64,000 nucleotides of DNA from DAISVY01 sp036826635 (GTDB lineage Bacteria; Zixibacteria; MSB-5A5; GN15; FEB-12), in assembly GCA_036826635.1 (NCBI GenBank), contig DAISVY010000001.1, positions 248,001 to 312,000 of the forward strand. The letters are read 5' to 3'. A program made the position numbers and the translations under genes. Shown here piece by piece: positions 41,776 through 51,390 of the stretch. Each line of letters opens with the position of its first letter. Within the stretch, counting starts at the first letter, position 1. The notes under the pieces were generated by a model. That model did not search any database and had not been told where the DNA came from. It saw only the letters and a list, made by a program, of their open reading frames with translations.

Positions 41776-42979
41776 TCTTGATGATCGCCTGAACCGGATA
41801 AAGGGGTTCATTGTTCCGTCCGGGATACCTTCCGGTCAACGGTCGTTGCCGTCCCGTTACGGTCGGCTGGCCGAGGGAATCAACGGAGAAATTGTCAGCA
41901 ATCACGCGGGCTCTTTCTGTCGGGCTGTCCGCAAGTACCCTTTTGGTTTTATTCTGGGTGATGCCTCGCTCGACGGCGCGGGTGTTTCGGATCATCTGCC
42001 CCTGGCTTCTTTCTCGGCCACGGAGGCGGAAGGCTCGGTAGCTCTGGGCGATTTGATATTTTTTGACCTGGAAACAACCGGTCTGGGGGGAGCCGGAACA
42101 GTGGCTTTTCTGGTCGGGTTCGGTTCGTTGACCACGGACGGTTTCGAGGTTCGCCAGTACGTTTTGCCGGACTATTCCGACGAGGCGGCGCTGCTGGAAC
42201 AAGCCCTGACCGAACTGGGTGAAGACAAAACGATAGTAAGTTACAACGGGACCGCTTTCGATCTCAATCTAATCCGCGACAGGATGATCATTAACCGGGT
42301 TACCCGCGAGGTGCCTCATCGCGGGCACCTTGATCTTCTGCATTCCGCCCGACGGTTGTTTCGGCGACGGCTGCGCGATTGCTCTCTGGTAAATATCGAA
42401 CGTGAGATATTCAACTTCCACCGTCATGATGACATTCCCGGTTATTTGATTCCTTCGGTATATTTCGACTGGCTGGCCTCGGAACAACCGGGGCTGCTTC
42501 CGGTCGTGCTTGAGCACAATCGTCTGGATATTCTGTCTCTTTACTTTTTACTGCAACGGGTGGCCGAGATATTCCGGGACGAAGGGGGCGGGCTTTGCGA
42601 GCCGCAGGATATGTATTCGCTTTCGCGGATTTACGGTCGGCGCGGGCACCACGACAAAGTGACGCAGATGTATGACCGCCTGGTTTCTCGGACGGCGGTG
42701 CCCCTGGATCGAGAAGTTAAGATGTATCACGCTATGGCCTTCAAAAGGGCCGGAGACTGGTCCCGGGCGGTCGGGTTATGGCTGGAGATATCCGAGGGGG
42801 ATACACGGGAGGCGTTTCTCGCCCATTTGGAACTGGCCAAATACTTCGAGCATCAAGCTAAAGATCCCGCGAGAGCTTACGGACACGCCCGGCGGGCCCG
42901 GCAGATATGCCCGCAGCAGGGTCCACATTTCGCCCTTCTGGAAAGACGTCTGGAACGGCTGCGTTCAAAAACGAGCTGA
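41762..42979 (+). CDS. YprB-type RNase H-like exonuclease with C-terminal TPR-like region
   Basis: About 405 residues from ATG 41762. The DEDD exonuclease core is visible: FFDLETTGLGGAG (first Asp, Glu), SYNGTAFDLNLIRDR (second Asp) and HNRLDILSLYFLL (last Asp), as in the YprB/RNase_H_2 family. The C-terminal ~130 residues contain TPR-like pairs (YSLSRIYGRRGHHDKVTQMYD, YHAMAFKRAGDWSRAVGLWLE). Cytoplasmic, unlike the two genes before it, with which it overlaps. Substrate unknown, single-stranded nucleic acid likely. Confidence 0.88.
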   Translation: MNRNNLDDRLNRIKGFIVPSGIPSGQRSLPSRYGRLAEGINGEIVSNHAGSFCRAVRKYPFGFILGDASLDGAGVSDHLPLASFSATEAEGSVALGDLIFFDLETTGLGGAGTVAFLVGFGSLTTDGFEVRQYVLPDYSDEAALLEQALTELGEDKTIVSYNGTAFDLNLIRDRMIINRVTREVPHRGHLDLLHSARRLFRRRLRDCSLVNIEREIFNFHRHDDIPGYLIPSVYFDWLASEQPGLLPVVLEHNRLDILSLYFLLQRVAEIFRDEGGGLCEPQDMYSLSRIYGRRGHHDKVTQMYDRLVSRTAVPLDREVKMYHAMAFKRAGDWSRAVGLWLEISEGDTREAFLAHLELAKYFEHQAKDPARAYGHARRARQICPQQGPHFALLERRLERLRSKTS

Positions 42980-43054
42980 CGGCTTTCTATCCTCATTCCA
43001 TCGCTCATATTGCCGTACAATCGGCCGACAAAAGGGATAGGAGGTTTGCTCATT

Positions 43055-44362
43055 ATGGATAACGAGTATGTCAAAAAGGCGCTTGAAGACAGCAAGCAGC
43101 TTTATTCGCTGCCGCAAACGCTGGCCGAGGTGTTAAGGGTTATCAGGGATGACTCATCGTCGGCCGACGATCTGGCCCATGTGCTTTCCCGGGACCCGGC
43201 GCTGACTTCGAAAGTGCTTCGAATTGTCAATTCCCCCTTCTACGGTATGGGCCGGGAGGTGGCGTCGGTCTCGCAGGCGGTGGTTATGCTGGGGCTTCGT
43301 CAGGTCACGGCTCTGGCTTTGTCCACGTCCATATACAGCATGACCGATAAATGGGCGTCGGCGATTGATCGCAGCCGGTTCTGGCGTCACTCGTTGGAAG
43401 TAGCTATAGCCTCCCGGACAATCGCCGAGAAAGTCGGTTATCGAAATCTCGAAGAGATTTTTGTCGCCGGTCTCGTGCATGATATCGGGCTGCTCATTAT
43501 GGAACACGCCTATCCCGAAGACTTCGGGCGACTGTGGAAAGAAGTCCCCAAGCGCGGCTCGCTGGTGGATTTGGAAGAAGATGTCTGGGGGACCAATCAT
43601 GCCCGGGTGGGTCAGTTCCTGCTCGAACAGTGGCGTTTGCCGGAGGCAATCTGTGAAGCGGTCGGTCAACACCATACTGTTTTCGTGGCCGGGGAGACCG
43701 ATCCCGAATTGATCCCGGGGCAGATTGTGGCTCTGGCCAATCGCATATCGCAGTTCCCCATCGGCGAAGTGCAGTCGACCAAAGTGGTTGAAGACAAGGA
43801 AAACCGCGAGATTATACGGGGGAACCTGCAACTCGACGCCGATTCCCTCCTGGCGATTCAACAGCACCTGTTCCACCAGACGGTGAACGAGTGCAAATAT
43901 CTCGAGATCGATATCGGCTCGACCGAGGATATCCTGCAGGAAGCCAACCGAATGCTCTTCAAACAATATGCGGCTGTCGAGTCGTTGTTGGAAGAAAATC
44001 GGAGAATGCAAAAGCAGGTTGCCGGGGAACAGGTCAAGCGGGGTTTTCTGGAGTCACTCAAAACCACCACCGCCACCTTTACCGATTATCTGAATCAGAT
44101 GTCGGAATCGATTCTGGAGAGAGCCCGACTGGTACAGGAGGGGATAGCCTCGGGGGCGATTGTCGATCCCAAGGATCTGGTGGCGTCGTCGGTTCAGGAG
44201 ATTATAGACCGTGTTCAGAAACTTTCGCCCGTTACGCGTGAGGTCCGCGAACTGGCCGAGAGAGAAACGGCGCTGTATTACGACCAGAGTGTCGTAACCG
44301 ATGTGGAAGACCGAATCCGGAAAGCTCTTGAAACGATTGAGGAACCGGTCGGTACGGTATAA
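43055..44362 (+). CDS. HDOD-domain signalling protein
   Basis: About 435 residues from ATG 43055, with AGGAGG ten bases upstream. The HDOD domain (residues ~10-210) shows LAHVLSRDPALTSKVLRIVNSPFYG, SVSQAVVMLGLRQVTALAL, FVAGLVHDIGLLI and the late QHH. HD residues are partly kept (HDIG). The C-terminal ~200 residues are helical coiled-coil (ANRMLFKQYAAVESLLEENRRM) without an obvious output domain. HDOD proteins act in motility, pili and stress signalling, often without enzyme activity. Confidence 0.9.
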   Translation: MDNEYVKKALEDSKQLYSLPQTLAEVLRVIRDDSSSADDLAHVLSRDPALTSKVLRIVNSPFYGMGREVASVSQAVVMLGLRQVTALALSTSIYSMTDKWASAIDRSRFWRHSLEVAIASRTIAEKVGYRNLEEIFVAGLVHDIGLLIMEHAYPEDFGRLWKEVPKRGSLVDLEEDVWGTNHARVGQFLLEQWRLPEAICEAVGQHHTVFVAGETDPELIPGQIVALANRISQFPIGEVQSTKVVEDKENREIIRGNLQLDADSLLAIQQHLFHQTVNECKYLEIDIGSTEDILQEANRMLFKQYAAVESLLEENRRMQKQVAGEQVKRGFLESLKTTTATFTDYLNQMSESILERARLVQEGIASGAIVDPKDLVASSVQEIIDRVQKLSPVTREVRELAERETALYYDQSVVTDVEDRIRKALETIEEPVGTV

Positions 44363-44395
44363 AACCGACGATATTAACCGGGACGATATTACAAT

Positions 44396-44432
44396 ACCGC
44401 CGACCGAGTTCTTCGGCCGGCGGTTTCATTTT
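44396..44432 (+). terminator. Terminator between convergent genes
   Basis: ACCGCCG-ACCGA / TCGG-CCGGCGGT hairpin followed by TTCATTTT; convergent with the DUF4097-like gene. Confidence 0.75.
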
Positions 44433-44453
44433 CCCTATAGTGAAAGCGCGATC

Positions 44454-46295
44454 TTAGTGTCTTCTGTCGATTATGATAGCCGAATTGCTGGCGGTTAGTT
44501 CGACTTTGTTGGTGCCGTTGCCGAGTTTCAGTTCGGTTAATTTGGTTGGCCCGTTTTCGGTTATTTTGATGGGCAGGTGGCCGATAATCTCGCCGTTTTT
44601 CGTGCTGGCCTGAAGCAGCAGATCGGCCGGCTCGTCGACACTGAGAGTCACCGTACCGGAGAAAGAAGATATTTTTGATTCCCCGTTAAGGTCCCGGTCG
44701 AGGATTATGCTGATATTGCTGTTGTCTCCTTTGAGCATTACCGAACCGTTGATTCTCTCGGTGGAAATGCCGCCGTAGTTGTTACTGGCCGCCACGTTCC
44801 CGTTTATATCCTGTACCGTGATTTGGGAGTAGGCGTTCCTGAGATCGGCCGATCCCGTGACACGGGTGACTATCAGGGGCTGGTAACCGTTGCTGACTTC
44901 CACATCGCCCTTGATATTGTTCAGATTGATTACGCCATACAGGTTTTCCACTTCCAGCCGACCGGAGTGGTCATCGATATTTATCGCGCCCGAGTTACTT
45001 ATTTTGGCGTGGCCTCGGTTTTTGGACAGAGTTATTACGTCGTAGCTGTTCTTGATATCGAATTCGCTGTCACATCCGGTTACGGTTATGGGGGCATAGG
45101 AGTTGACCGTGGTAATCGGTCCGGAAACGTCGACGATCATAGTGGGTCCCATGGAATTTTCCACCGATGCCCCGCCGCTGATGTCAGTCAGCCTTACATT
45201 CGAGTAACTGCTTTTTACGTCAACCCCTCCGCTCAGGTTTTCGACGTAAACATCCCCCAGCGAATTATTCAGGATGACATGGTTATCCCTGGGTACGTTC
45301 ACCGCGAGCAGGCTGCGTAACACCCTGCCCCGGGTTTCGGACGTCGTCGGATGGTCGATTTTGACCTGGTAGTTTTCGTCGGCATCGATAACGACCAGGG
45401 AGATATTGTCCATGAATTCTTTTTCTTTTTTCCGGCTTTCGGCGTTGATTTCGATTCTCAGGGTGGCGCTTACTTCGGGGTTATCCCAGCCGGTGATATG
45501 GAGTCCGCCGGTCGGGTTGGTTATTACGACAGGCCGGTTGGACGAGGACACGTTGATATAGCCGGTGAACTGACGCACGGTGCCAAGTGCTTCCTGTTTG
45601 TCCTCATCGGTCCACTCTTTCCAGTATTCTTCGGAAAACGGCGGAGCGGGAGGCGGCGGGACATCCGGCGGAGTCGGTGGCGAAACGTACGTGGGCACTT
45701 CGCCCGGCAGGTTAATGTCCTGCAGGGCCTTCAGAAGCTCGTCGGATTGCATGGTGGCATCCATAAGCTTGTCTATGGCCACCACGATATACTGTTTGAT
45801 CTCTTCGTTTTTTAGTACCTGGACGGACTGCTCGTCGTTGTATTCCTCGACCAGCTCGGACATAATACCGAGTTCGCGCCGGAAATTTCTCAGAACGCGC
45901 CGCCCGCGCGGGCTCAGCGAGGCTTTCTCGCCTGTTTTACCTTCCTCGAGTCGACGTATGTCAGCTATGACGGCATATATTTCGTTCAGTAACGCCTCGG
46001 GATCATCCGCAAAAGAACCATCCGCGAGGCCACCTTCGAGATCGTCAACCGAAATTATCTCGGCCAGGGCCGGACCTTCGTCGAGGTCTTCAAGGTAATC
46101 ATTGTAACCGTCGAGAACTTCCTGCAACTCGGCCAGGATATCCAGATATTCTTCGACCGCTCCCTGTTCCTCCACCGAAAAGGTAAACCATTCATCTTTG
46201 TCGAGATCCTCATCGGGCTCCTGGGCAGGGGCCATAGCGGCTGTCCCCAGTGTCGCCAGGGCGATCAGAACGATTATTAAACTGACTCGTTGCAT
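44454..46295 (-). CDS. Exported DUF4097-like beta-strand-repeat protein
   Basis: A 613-residue protein with signal peptide MQRVSLIIVLIALATLGTAA (cleaved near APA-QE). Residues ~30-200 are acidic and helical, then a proline-rich hinge (PPTPPDVPPPPAPPFSEEYW), then a C-terminal right-handed beta-solenoid of short turns (VYVENLSGGVDVKSSYSNVRL, AKISNSGAINIDDHSGRLEV) typical of DUF4097/putative adhesin domains. It begins GYINVSSSNRPVVI, giving the common IxxxNxxGxIxV theme. Own promoter. Role in envelope structure or adhesion is inferred from the fold only. Confidence 0.85.
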   Translation of the reverse strand: MQRVSLIIVLIALATLGTAAMAPAQEPDEDLDKDEWFTFSVEEQGAVEEYLDILAELQEVLDGYNDYLEDLDEGPALAEIISVDDLEGGLADGSFADDPEALLNEIYAVIADIRRLEEGKTGEKASLSPRGRRVLRNFRRELGIMSELVEEYNDEQSVQVLKNEEIKQYIVVAIDKLMDATMQSDELLKALQDINLPGEVPTYVSPPTPPDVPPPPAPPFSEEYWKEWTDEDKQEALGTVRQFTGYINVSSSNRPVVITNPTGGLHITGWDNPEVSATLRIEINAESRKKEKEFMDNISLVVIDADENYQVKIDHPTTSETRGRVLRSLLAVNVPRDNHVILNNSLGDVYVENLSGGVDVKSSYSNVRLTDISGGASVENSMGPTMIVDVSGPITTVNSYAPITVTGCDSEFDIKNSYDVITLSKNRGHAKISNSGAINIDDHSGRLEVENLYGVINLNNIKGDVEVSNGYQPLIVTRVTGSADLRNAYSQITVQDINGNVAASNNYGGISTERINGSVMLKGDNSNISIILDRDLNGESKISSFSGTVTLSVDEPADLLLQASTKNGEIIGHLPIKITENGPTKLTELKLGNGTNKVELTASNSAIIIDRRH

Positions 46296-46367
46296 ATTCC
46301 CGTTTTCCCACCGGCTGGGGCCGTTCGGCGTTTTTTATCTCAGTTATCACCGCCCCAGGGATGATCT

Positions 46368-46396
46368 ATCATACCATTGAAACGGCGGCACGACAA
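46368..46396 (-). promoter_or_regulatory. Sigma70 promoter of the DUF4097-like gene
   Basis: On the minus strand: TTGTCG (46396-46391), 17-base spacer, TATGAT (46373-46368). Divergent spacer 46296-46724 holds this and the promoter at 46573. Confidence 0.7.
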
Positions 46397-46572
46397 TCTT
46401 TTTTGCCCCATAACGGCCTCTCTTACGTTTTACCGATACCTGCCTTGCCCAGTTCTGTTACGATTTTGGGAGGCCGGAGGTTGCACCCGATCGGGGTTGC
46501 CGTCGACGTGTAACGGGGCGTTTTGGGCCATATCCTTCGCCGGCCGGTCAGGGGTGCTTCGGGGGGAAAGGC

Positions 46573-46601
46573 TTGATTTGTCCCGGGCAATCCGCTATAT
46601 T
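46573..46601 (+). promoter_or_regulatory. Sigma70 promoter of the large secreted protein
   Basis: TTGATT (46573-46578), 17-base spacer, TATATT (46596-46601). The leader is about 115 nt. Confidence 0.7.
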
Positions 46602-46724
46602 AGTAGTACTTACGAACATTGATCAGGGGCGGGCTTCCACGATCCGGGATTACTGATTGCGTTATTGGCGTCTTTGCCGATACCAATAAGGTATAACGAG
46701 TTGACTAAATAAACGGGATATACC

Positions 46725-49466
46725 ATGAAAATCAGCCTGACTTGTCTGATTCTCTGCCTCTTTTGTGTTGTTTCTCTTTCGGCGGCCGACTTTGATCGTG
46801 CCGCCTGTCACCAGGCCAGACTGACGGGGTTGGACCTTAGTTGCCGGGACGCGATAAGCTCGCCGATTCGTCAGGTAGTGCCTTCGTCGGCCTCTTTTTC
46901 CGATTTACGTTTATCTCAATCTGTCAGCCCGACACGATTCAACCAGGATAACAGTCGCGTAATCTGCCTTGCCGACAGTAGCTGGCTGGTTGTCTGGAAC
47001 GACAATCGACGGGGCAGCGATAAGATATTCTGGCAGCGTTTTGATATTTCGGGGGAGCTTACAGGCCCTAACGAGCAGATCGCGGGCTCAGTCACCGGTG
47101 CGAATTATGTAGATCCCCTTTTGGATATAGACGATCTTGGGCGTGTTTATCTTTTCTATCGTGATCGAACCAACGGCTTAATCTACGGGTCGAGATACAC
47201 GGCCGATCTGCAGACCGACCTGGCGCCTTTTATCGTTAACGATACATCTTCGGAATGTTTTGCGGGTCCGTTTGATATGGCCGTTTTCCCGGACGGGCAG
47301 ATGGTGATCGTGTGGGAAAACTACTCGTCTTTCGGTTCCACTATTGAGATGCGGTTGTACAGTCCGTCGGGGAATCCGCTTGATAATCCGGTGACGGTCA
47401 ACAGCGACGGGGTCTCGGTGCAACACTGGGTACCGTCTGTAGCCGTGGCGCCGGGAAGCGGTTTTCTGGTGCTGTGGGAGGATTACCGCAACGGTCGGGC
47501 CGATATATATGCTCGCCAGTATAGCGGCAGCGGCAGCCCTATGGCCGGTGAATTCGTTCTGGTGCCGCCGCCCGATGATGCCGCGGATCAGTATACGCCC
47601 GAGGTAACCTATTCGAGCAAAGACAAATACGTCGCGGGCTGGATAGACACACGCGCCGGGCAGGAAATCTACCTGCAGCGTTTTGATCAAATTACCGGTC
47701 TGGTCGGCGACAATCAGTTGATATCGTCCGGCGATGTGCTCATCAGTAACTGGGATATTCATCTGTCAGTGACAGAATCGGAGAAACTGAAGGCCCTCTG
47801 GAGTCTCTCCGGAGCCGATAACAGCATTTTGAGTCTGGAACTCGATTCGGGTTTGCAGGTAACCGGCTCGGCGGCGGCAATGAATCTTAGCCATGTCGGT
47901 CAACGCTGGGATCCGGCCGTCTGGTATGATGCTGACAACCGTCGGGCTATGGTATGGACGGAAGTGATCGGCGATGACGCCAATATCCATTTCATGCTCT
48001 TCGACAGTCTGAATACGCGTCTGCTCGGTGCGGAAACAAAGGTGAACGACGATCTTTACGGCGGGCAGGCGGTCCATCCTTTTGTCATAGCTTCGACCGA
48101 CTGGTATGACCTTGTCTCCTACGCCGACCGACGCAATGATGCCGGCGATATATACATGAAGGCCGTTTCCAACTCCGGGCACCCGTTCGACGGTGAGATG
48201 CGGGTCAATCAGGATATCGGGTCCAGTCTTCAGTCGGAACCGGCCATGGCCGTAAGTGCGGCGAAGGCCCTGACCGTATGGATCGACGGGCGCATGGTTC
48301 AGGGAGTATCGGGACAACGAATCTACGGGCGTTTCAGTTCGTTGTACGGGGAACTTGCGGGCGAGAATGAGTTCATGATATCCGACACCACGGCGACCGC
48401 GATCAAAAGTTCGCCTCGGGCGGTGATGAATGCCGACGGTCGCGGTTTGGTCGTATGGGCCGACGGGCGCAATGATTCCCTCGAAGTCTGGGGACGCTGG
48501 CTTAACAGCGACGGTTCGCTCGACGGGGACGAATTCTCCGTTTCCAATTCGGCGACCGACAGTTCGGCGACCGATCTTTGTCTTGCCGTTGATACGTCCG
48601 GTCGTTTTTACGTTGTCTGGCTTGATATCGGTACGAGCGAATACACGGTCAAAGGCCGCATTTATAATGCCGACAAGAGCGCGGCTGATTCCCTTGTCTG
48701 GTCATCGAGTCTGTCCGGTGTCAGCGTTGATGAACTGGCCGTCGATGTTAGCGCGGACGGGCACGTCATTCTTCTGTGGACGGGGGCCGAGGGCGGGGTG
48801 CGAAATACGTACCTTACGGAACTGACCGCCAACGGTACGGTTCTCACGGCCCCGACGGAAATATCCGATGACCCCGACGCCGATGCCTCGGAACCGGCGG
48901 TATCAATTGCCGACAACGGTTATGTCAGCGCTGCCTGGGTCGATCAACGTACCGGAACCAGAAAAGTGTATTACCAGATTTTTGACGACGGGCTTTCGGC
49001 CGTAGGGACTAACCAGCCGGTTTCGGTTGCCGGTCCGGAGTTCATGATTTCTCCCGCTACGGATACCCGCGATGGCCGCAGTTGGTTTTTGTGGGTGGCG
49101 CCGGACAACGAAGGACTGCATGTCTGGGCGTCCAGTCTGGTTTATCTGACCACTGACGCCGACGAAGACGAACCACCGAACCTTCCCCATGACTATAGTC
49201 TGGAACAAAACTATCCCAATCCTTTTAACCCGTCGACAGTCATATCTTTTACTCTGCCCGAGCGCTCGGCGGTAACTTTGACTGTTTACGATGTGCTCGG
49301 TCGACAGGTCGCCTCGCTGGTCAACGCGGTTCTCCCCGCCGGAGAACATACTATCACGTGGAACGGTACCGTTACGGACGGACAACCGGCTGCCAGCGGT
49401 GTATATTTGTACCGTTTAAGGGCGGGAACCTATACGGCGGCCCGAAAAATGCTGCTTCTTAAATAG
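46725..49466 (+). CDS. Large secreted beta-propeller-like protein with Por-type sorting domain
   Basis: A 913-residue protein with signal peptide (MKISLTCLILCLFCVVSLSA). Repeated W-x-D-x-R-x-G motifs (WNDNRRGSDKIFWQRFD, WEDYRNGRADIYARQY, WIDTRAGQEIYLQRF, WADGRNDSLEVWGRW, WVDQRTGTRKVYYQIF) recur about every 50-60 residues and suggest propeller blades. The last ~85 residues (NYPNPFNPSTVISFTLPE ... GVYLYRLRAG) are an unmistakable T9SS type A sorting domain with the PNPFNPxT signature. Secreted or surface-attached; ligand unknown. Confidence 0.92.
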   Translation: MKISLTCLILCLFCVVSLSAADFDRAACHQARLTGLDLSCRDAISSPIRQVVPSSASFSDLRLSQSVSPTRFNQDNSRVICLADSSWLVVWNDNRRGSDKIFWQRFDISGELTGPNEQIAGSVTGANYVDPLLDIDDLGRVYLFYRDRTNGLIYGSRYTADLQTDLAPFIVNDTSSECFAGPFDMAVFPDGQMVIVWENYSSFGSTIEMRLYSPSGNPLDNPVTVNSDGVSVQHWVPSVAVAPGSGFLVLWEDYRNGRADIYARQYSGSGSPMAGEFVLVPPPDDAADQYTPEVTYSSKDKYVAGWIDTRAGQEIYLQRFDQITGLVGDNQLISSGDVLISNWDIHLSVTESEKLKALWSLSGADNSILSLELDSGLQVTGSAAAMNLSHVGQRWDPAVWYDADNRRAMVWTEVIGDDANIHFMLFDSLNTRLLGAETKVNDDLYGGQAVHPFVIASTDWYDLVSYADRRNDAGDIYMKAVSNSGHPFDGEMRVNQDIGSSLQSEPAMAVSAAKALTVWIDGRMVQGVSGQRIYGRFSSLYGELAGENEFMISDTTATAIKSSPRAVMNADGRGLVVWADGRNDSLEVWGRWLNSDGSLDGDEFSVSNSATDSSATDLCLAVDTSGRFYVVWLDIGTSEYTVKGRIYNADKSAADSLVWSSSLSGVSVDELAVDVSADGHVILLWTGAEGGVRNTYLTELTANGTVLTAPTEISDDPDADASEPAVSIADNGYVSAAWVDQRTGTRKVYYQIFDDGLSAVGTNQPVSVAGPEFMISPATDTRDGRSWFLWVAPDNEGLHVWASSLVYLTTDADEDEPPNLPHDYSLEQNYPNPFNPSTVISFTLPERSAVTLTVYDVLGRQVASLVNAVLPAGEHTITWNGTVTDGQPAASGVYLYRLRAGTYTAARKMLLLK

Positions 49467-49503
49467 ATCTCAACAGGTCGGGAAATCTGTCGCGCGACCG
49501 GTT

Positions 49504-50289
49504 CTATTGGGGGAAGAACAGAGCGCTGAAATCCTGGAAAAAGTGAGCGATGATACACGGCCAGATACGGCCGGTTCGCGTGTAGAGCAGGGCGAACATA
49601 GCCCCATAAGTCGTTATGACGATGAAGCCCGGCCAGCCCTGGTAGGCATGGCAAATACCGAAAGCAAGGGAAGAGATCACCACCGGGAAAAACCAGCTTT
49701 TGGCCTTGCCGATGAGGCGAAGTCGGGTCAGCAGATAGCCTCGAAAAGCAACTTCCTCACAAAAGCCGGCCGTAAACGATACGGCGACCCAGACCACTTT
49801 TCCGGCCGGATCGGTGGGCACCAACAAACCGATCTCGCCCGGCATGGGCAGTCCCACCTGAGCCAGCAGCCAGGCCAGCCCGGCGAGAATCAGGTTGGCC
49901 ATCAGCAGAAAAGCAAAAGCCCAGGCAAAGTCCACGACACGGATGCGCCGAAAACCCAGCCCGGCCAACCCCGTTTTTTCCAGGTAAACCGCGGCGTAGT
50001 TGATCAGGAAAATCGCCCACTGAAAAAGCACCGTAACGATCAGCAGCACCATGAGCACCCCCTGGCTCATGCTTTCGAACAGGACACCGGTATCCTGACC
50101 GATCCCGAGGAGCGAAAGGAAGGGGTAAAACAGCAGCAAAGTGCCCAGAGTGATCCAGGTCATTACCGAAGTTTCGAACGTACTGTTGCCGGTTGCGACC
50201 TTGAATTCCAGCATGGAATCGTTCGGAAGCGCTGTTGTCTGTTCGGGGTCGGGAAAGACCGGTATTCGCTCGTATTTCTGATCGTCCAA
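49504..50289 (-). CDS. CPBP-family intramembrane metalloprotease
   Basis: A 261-residue multispanning protein (about six to eight helices). The three CPBP (Abi/Rce1-like) motifs are present: CEEVAFRGYL with Glu178-Glu179, FGICHAYQG with His214, and IIAHFFQDF with His249. The N-terminal ~40 residues are cytoplasmic and acidic. CPBP proteases process prenylated or other membrane substrates and sometimes bacteriocin immunity; the substrate is unknown. It follows a small membrane-protein gene by 16 bases. Confidence 0.93.
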   Translation of the reverse strand: MDDQKYERIPVFPDPEQTTALPNDSMLEFKVATGNSTFETSVMTWITLGTLLLFYPFLSLLGIGQDTGVLFESMSQGVLMVLLIVTVLFQWAIFLINYAAVYLEKTGLAGLGFRRIRVVDFAWAFAFLLMANLILAGLAWLLAQVGLPMPGEIGLLVPTDPAGKVVWVAVSFTAGFCEEVAFRGYLLTRLRLIGKAKSWFFPVVISSLAFGICHAYQGWPGFIVITTYGAMFALLYTRTGRIWPCIIAHFFQDFSALFFPQ

Positions 50290-50305
50290 GAAGCCACCCT
50301 GCCTG

Positions 50306-50527
50306 TTATGTTAGTGGCTGCTGATTTTGATATCGGGGAGGTTCCTTCCGGTGCGTAAAAGCACCGACAATGAGGGCTATTCCCAGAATAACGAGAAGAA
50401 TGGGCCAGCTCTTTTCTATGGCCGGGAAGAAATCGTACGTCACCGAAGCCAGGTACAAACCGATCCCCAGGCAGATAATGCCGCTTATTATCGGTCGTCG
50501 TTCGCGCCGTTGGGACGGATCACTCAT
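50306..50527 (-). CDS. Small two-helix membrane protein (LiaI/LiaF-like)
   Basis: A 73-residue protein with two membrane segments (IISGIICLGIGLYLAS and SWPILLVILGIALIVGAF) and charged ends. The WPxLLVxLGxxLIxG helix recurs in LiaI/LiaF-like and DUF5668-like membrane domains and in the 54-residue protein at 31.5 kb. GAGGGA lies just upstream. In an operon with the CPBP protease, for which it could be a partner. Confidence 0.78.
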   Translation of the reverse strand: MSDPSQRRERRPIISGIICLGIGLYLASVTYDFFPAIEKSWPILLVILGIALIVGAFTHRKEPPRYQNQQPLT

Positions 50528-50797
50528 GTTCCCTCACTTCCGTTAGTCGGCCAATCGCAAGCTGTCCGTGCCTACCCAATATATGCAATACAACCACAAA
50601 AGTTTAGGTCTTTTTGAAAACCGCCCCTGCGGTATACGCCGCAACGACACGTGACCGCATATGTGAATCACATGATTCCGTTACCCGCGAAACGGCTGTC
50701 TTTAATGTTATCGGTATGTGGTAGCCATCGATGAGTCTGCCCGGTAAGCTGAAGGCGGTGAAAGTCGGCGAACGGAAAGCACGGGAGGGACGGTAAT

Positions 50798-51364
50798 ATG
50801 GGATCGAACCGGATAGTTTATCAGAATTGGATCGTTGATCTGGGCCATGATCCGGATTTGGCTCCGGAAGCAGCCGGCAGCGGGCTGGACGTGATTTCGC
50901 TTGATGATCTGATCCGGCAGGCCGGTGATGTTGCCCGGGACGCTCGACCGGAGGCCTCTGCCCGCCGGGACGAAATCATCCGGGCCGTTCGCGAAGCGCT
51001 GGAGAAGCTTGGCGAAGACGAACGGGAATTCATTGAGCGTTTCTACTTCGTGGGGCAGAGCTATCGCCGAATTGCCGAGAAATCCGGCCGGGCAATCTAC
51101 AAGCTGGAAGCCGTTCACAAACGAGCCCTGAAGCGTCTCAGGAAAGAATTGCGGCCGACGGTGGAGCGGCTGTTTCAATTGAGGCCGCAAGCCTGCCGCC
51201 GGTGCGTTATATGCCGTTCGCCGTATCGGGAGCAGATCGACGAGCTTATCCGAAACAAAGAGCCCACCGCTACCTGGCGCGGCGTTATGCGGGAAATATA
51301 CCACCGCTATGGTCTGAAAATAACCACGCCGCAAATACTGATAGGACACCAGAAATACCACTGA
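50798..51364 (+). CDS. Sigma-region-4-like HTH protein with C-terminal cysteine motif
   Basis: A 188-residue protein. Residues ~60-125 (LEKLGEDEREFIERFYFVG, SYRRIAEKSGRAIYKLEAVHKRALKRLRKEL) fit a sigma70 region 4 helix-turn-helix. There is no convincing region 2, so it is not a complete sigma factor. A short C-terminal module (CRRCVICRSPYREQIDELI ... YGLKITTPQILIGHQKYH) has three cysteines in CxxCxxC, possibly metal-binding. GGGAGG lies eight bases before the ATG. It precedes an RHH gene by 26 bases; together they look like a small regulatory module. No family is recognised. Confidence 0.78.
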   Translation: MGSNRIVYQNWIVDLGHDPDLAPEAAGSGLDVISLDDLIRQAGDVARDARPEASARRDEIIRAVREALEKLGEDEREFIERFYFVGQSYRRIAEKSGRAIYKLEAVHKRALKRLRKELRPTVERLFQLRPQACRRCVICRSPYREQIDELIRNKEPTATWRGVMREIYHRYGLKITTPQILIGHQKYH

Positions 51365-51390
51365 GAACGAAACGGGGAGGAAACATCCGC

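Noticed and set aside
51202..51390. Upstream extension of the RHH gene
   Set aside because: It overlaps the end of the sigma-region-4-like gene in another frame; ATG 51391 has a GGGGAGG site.
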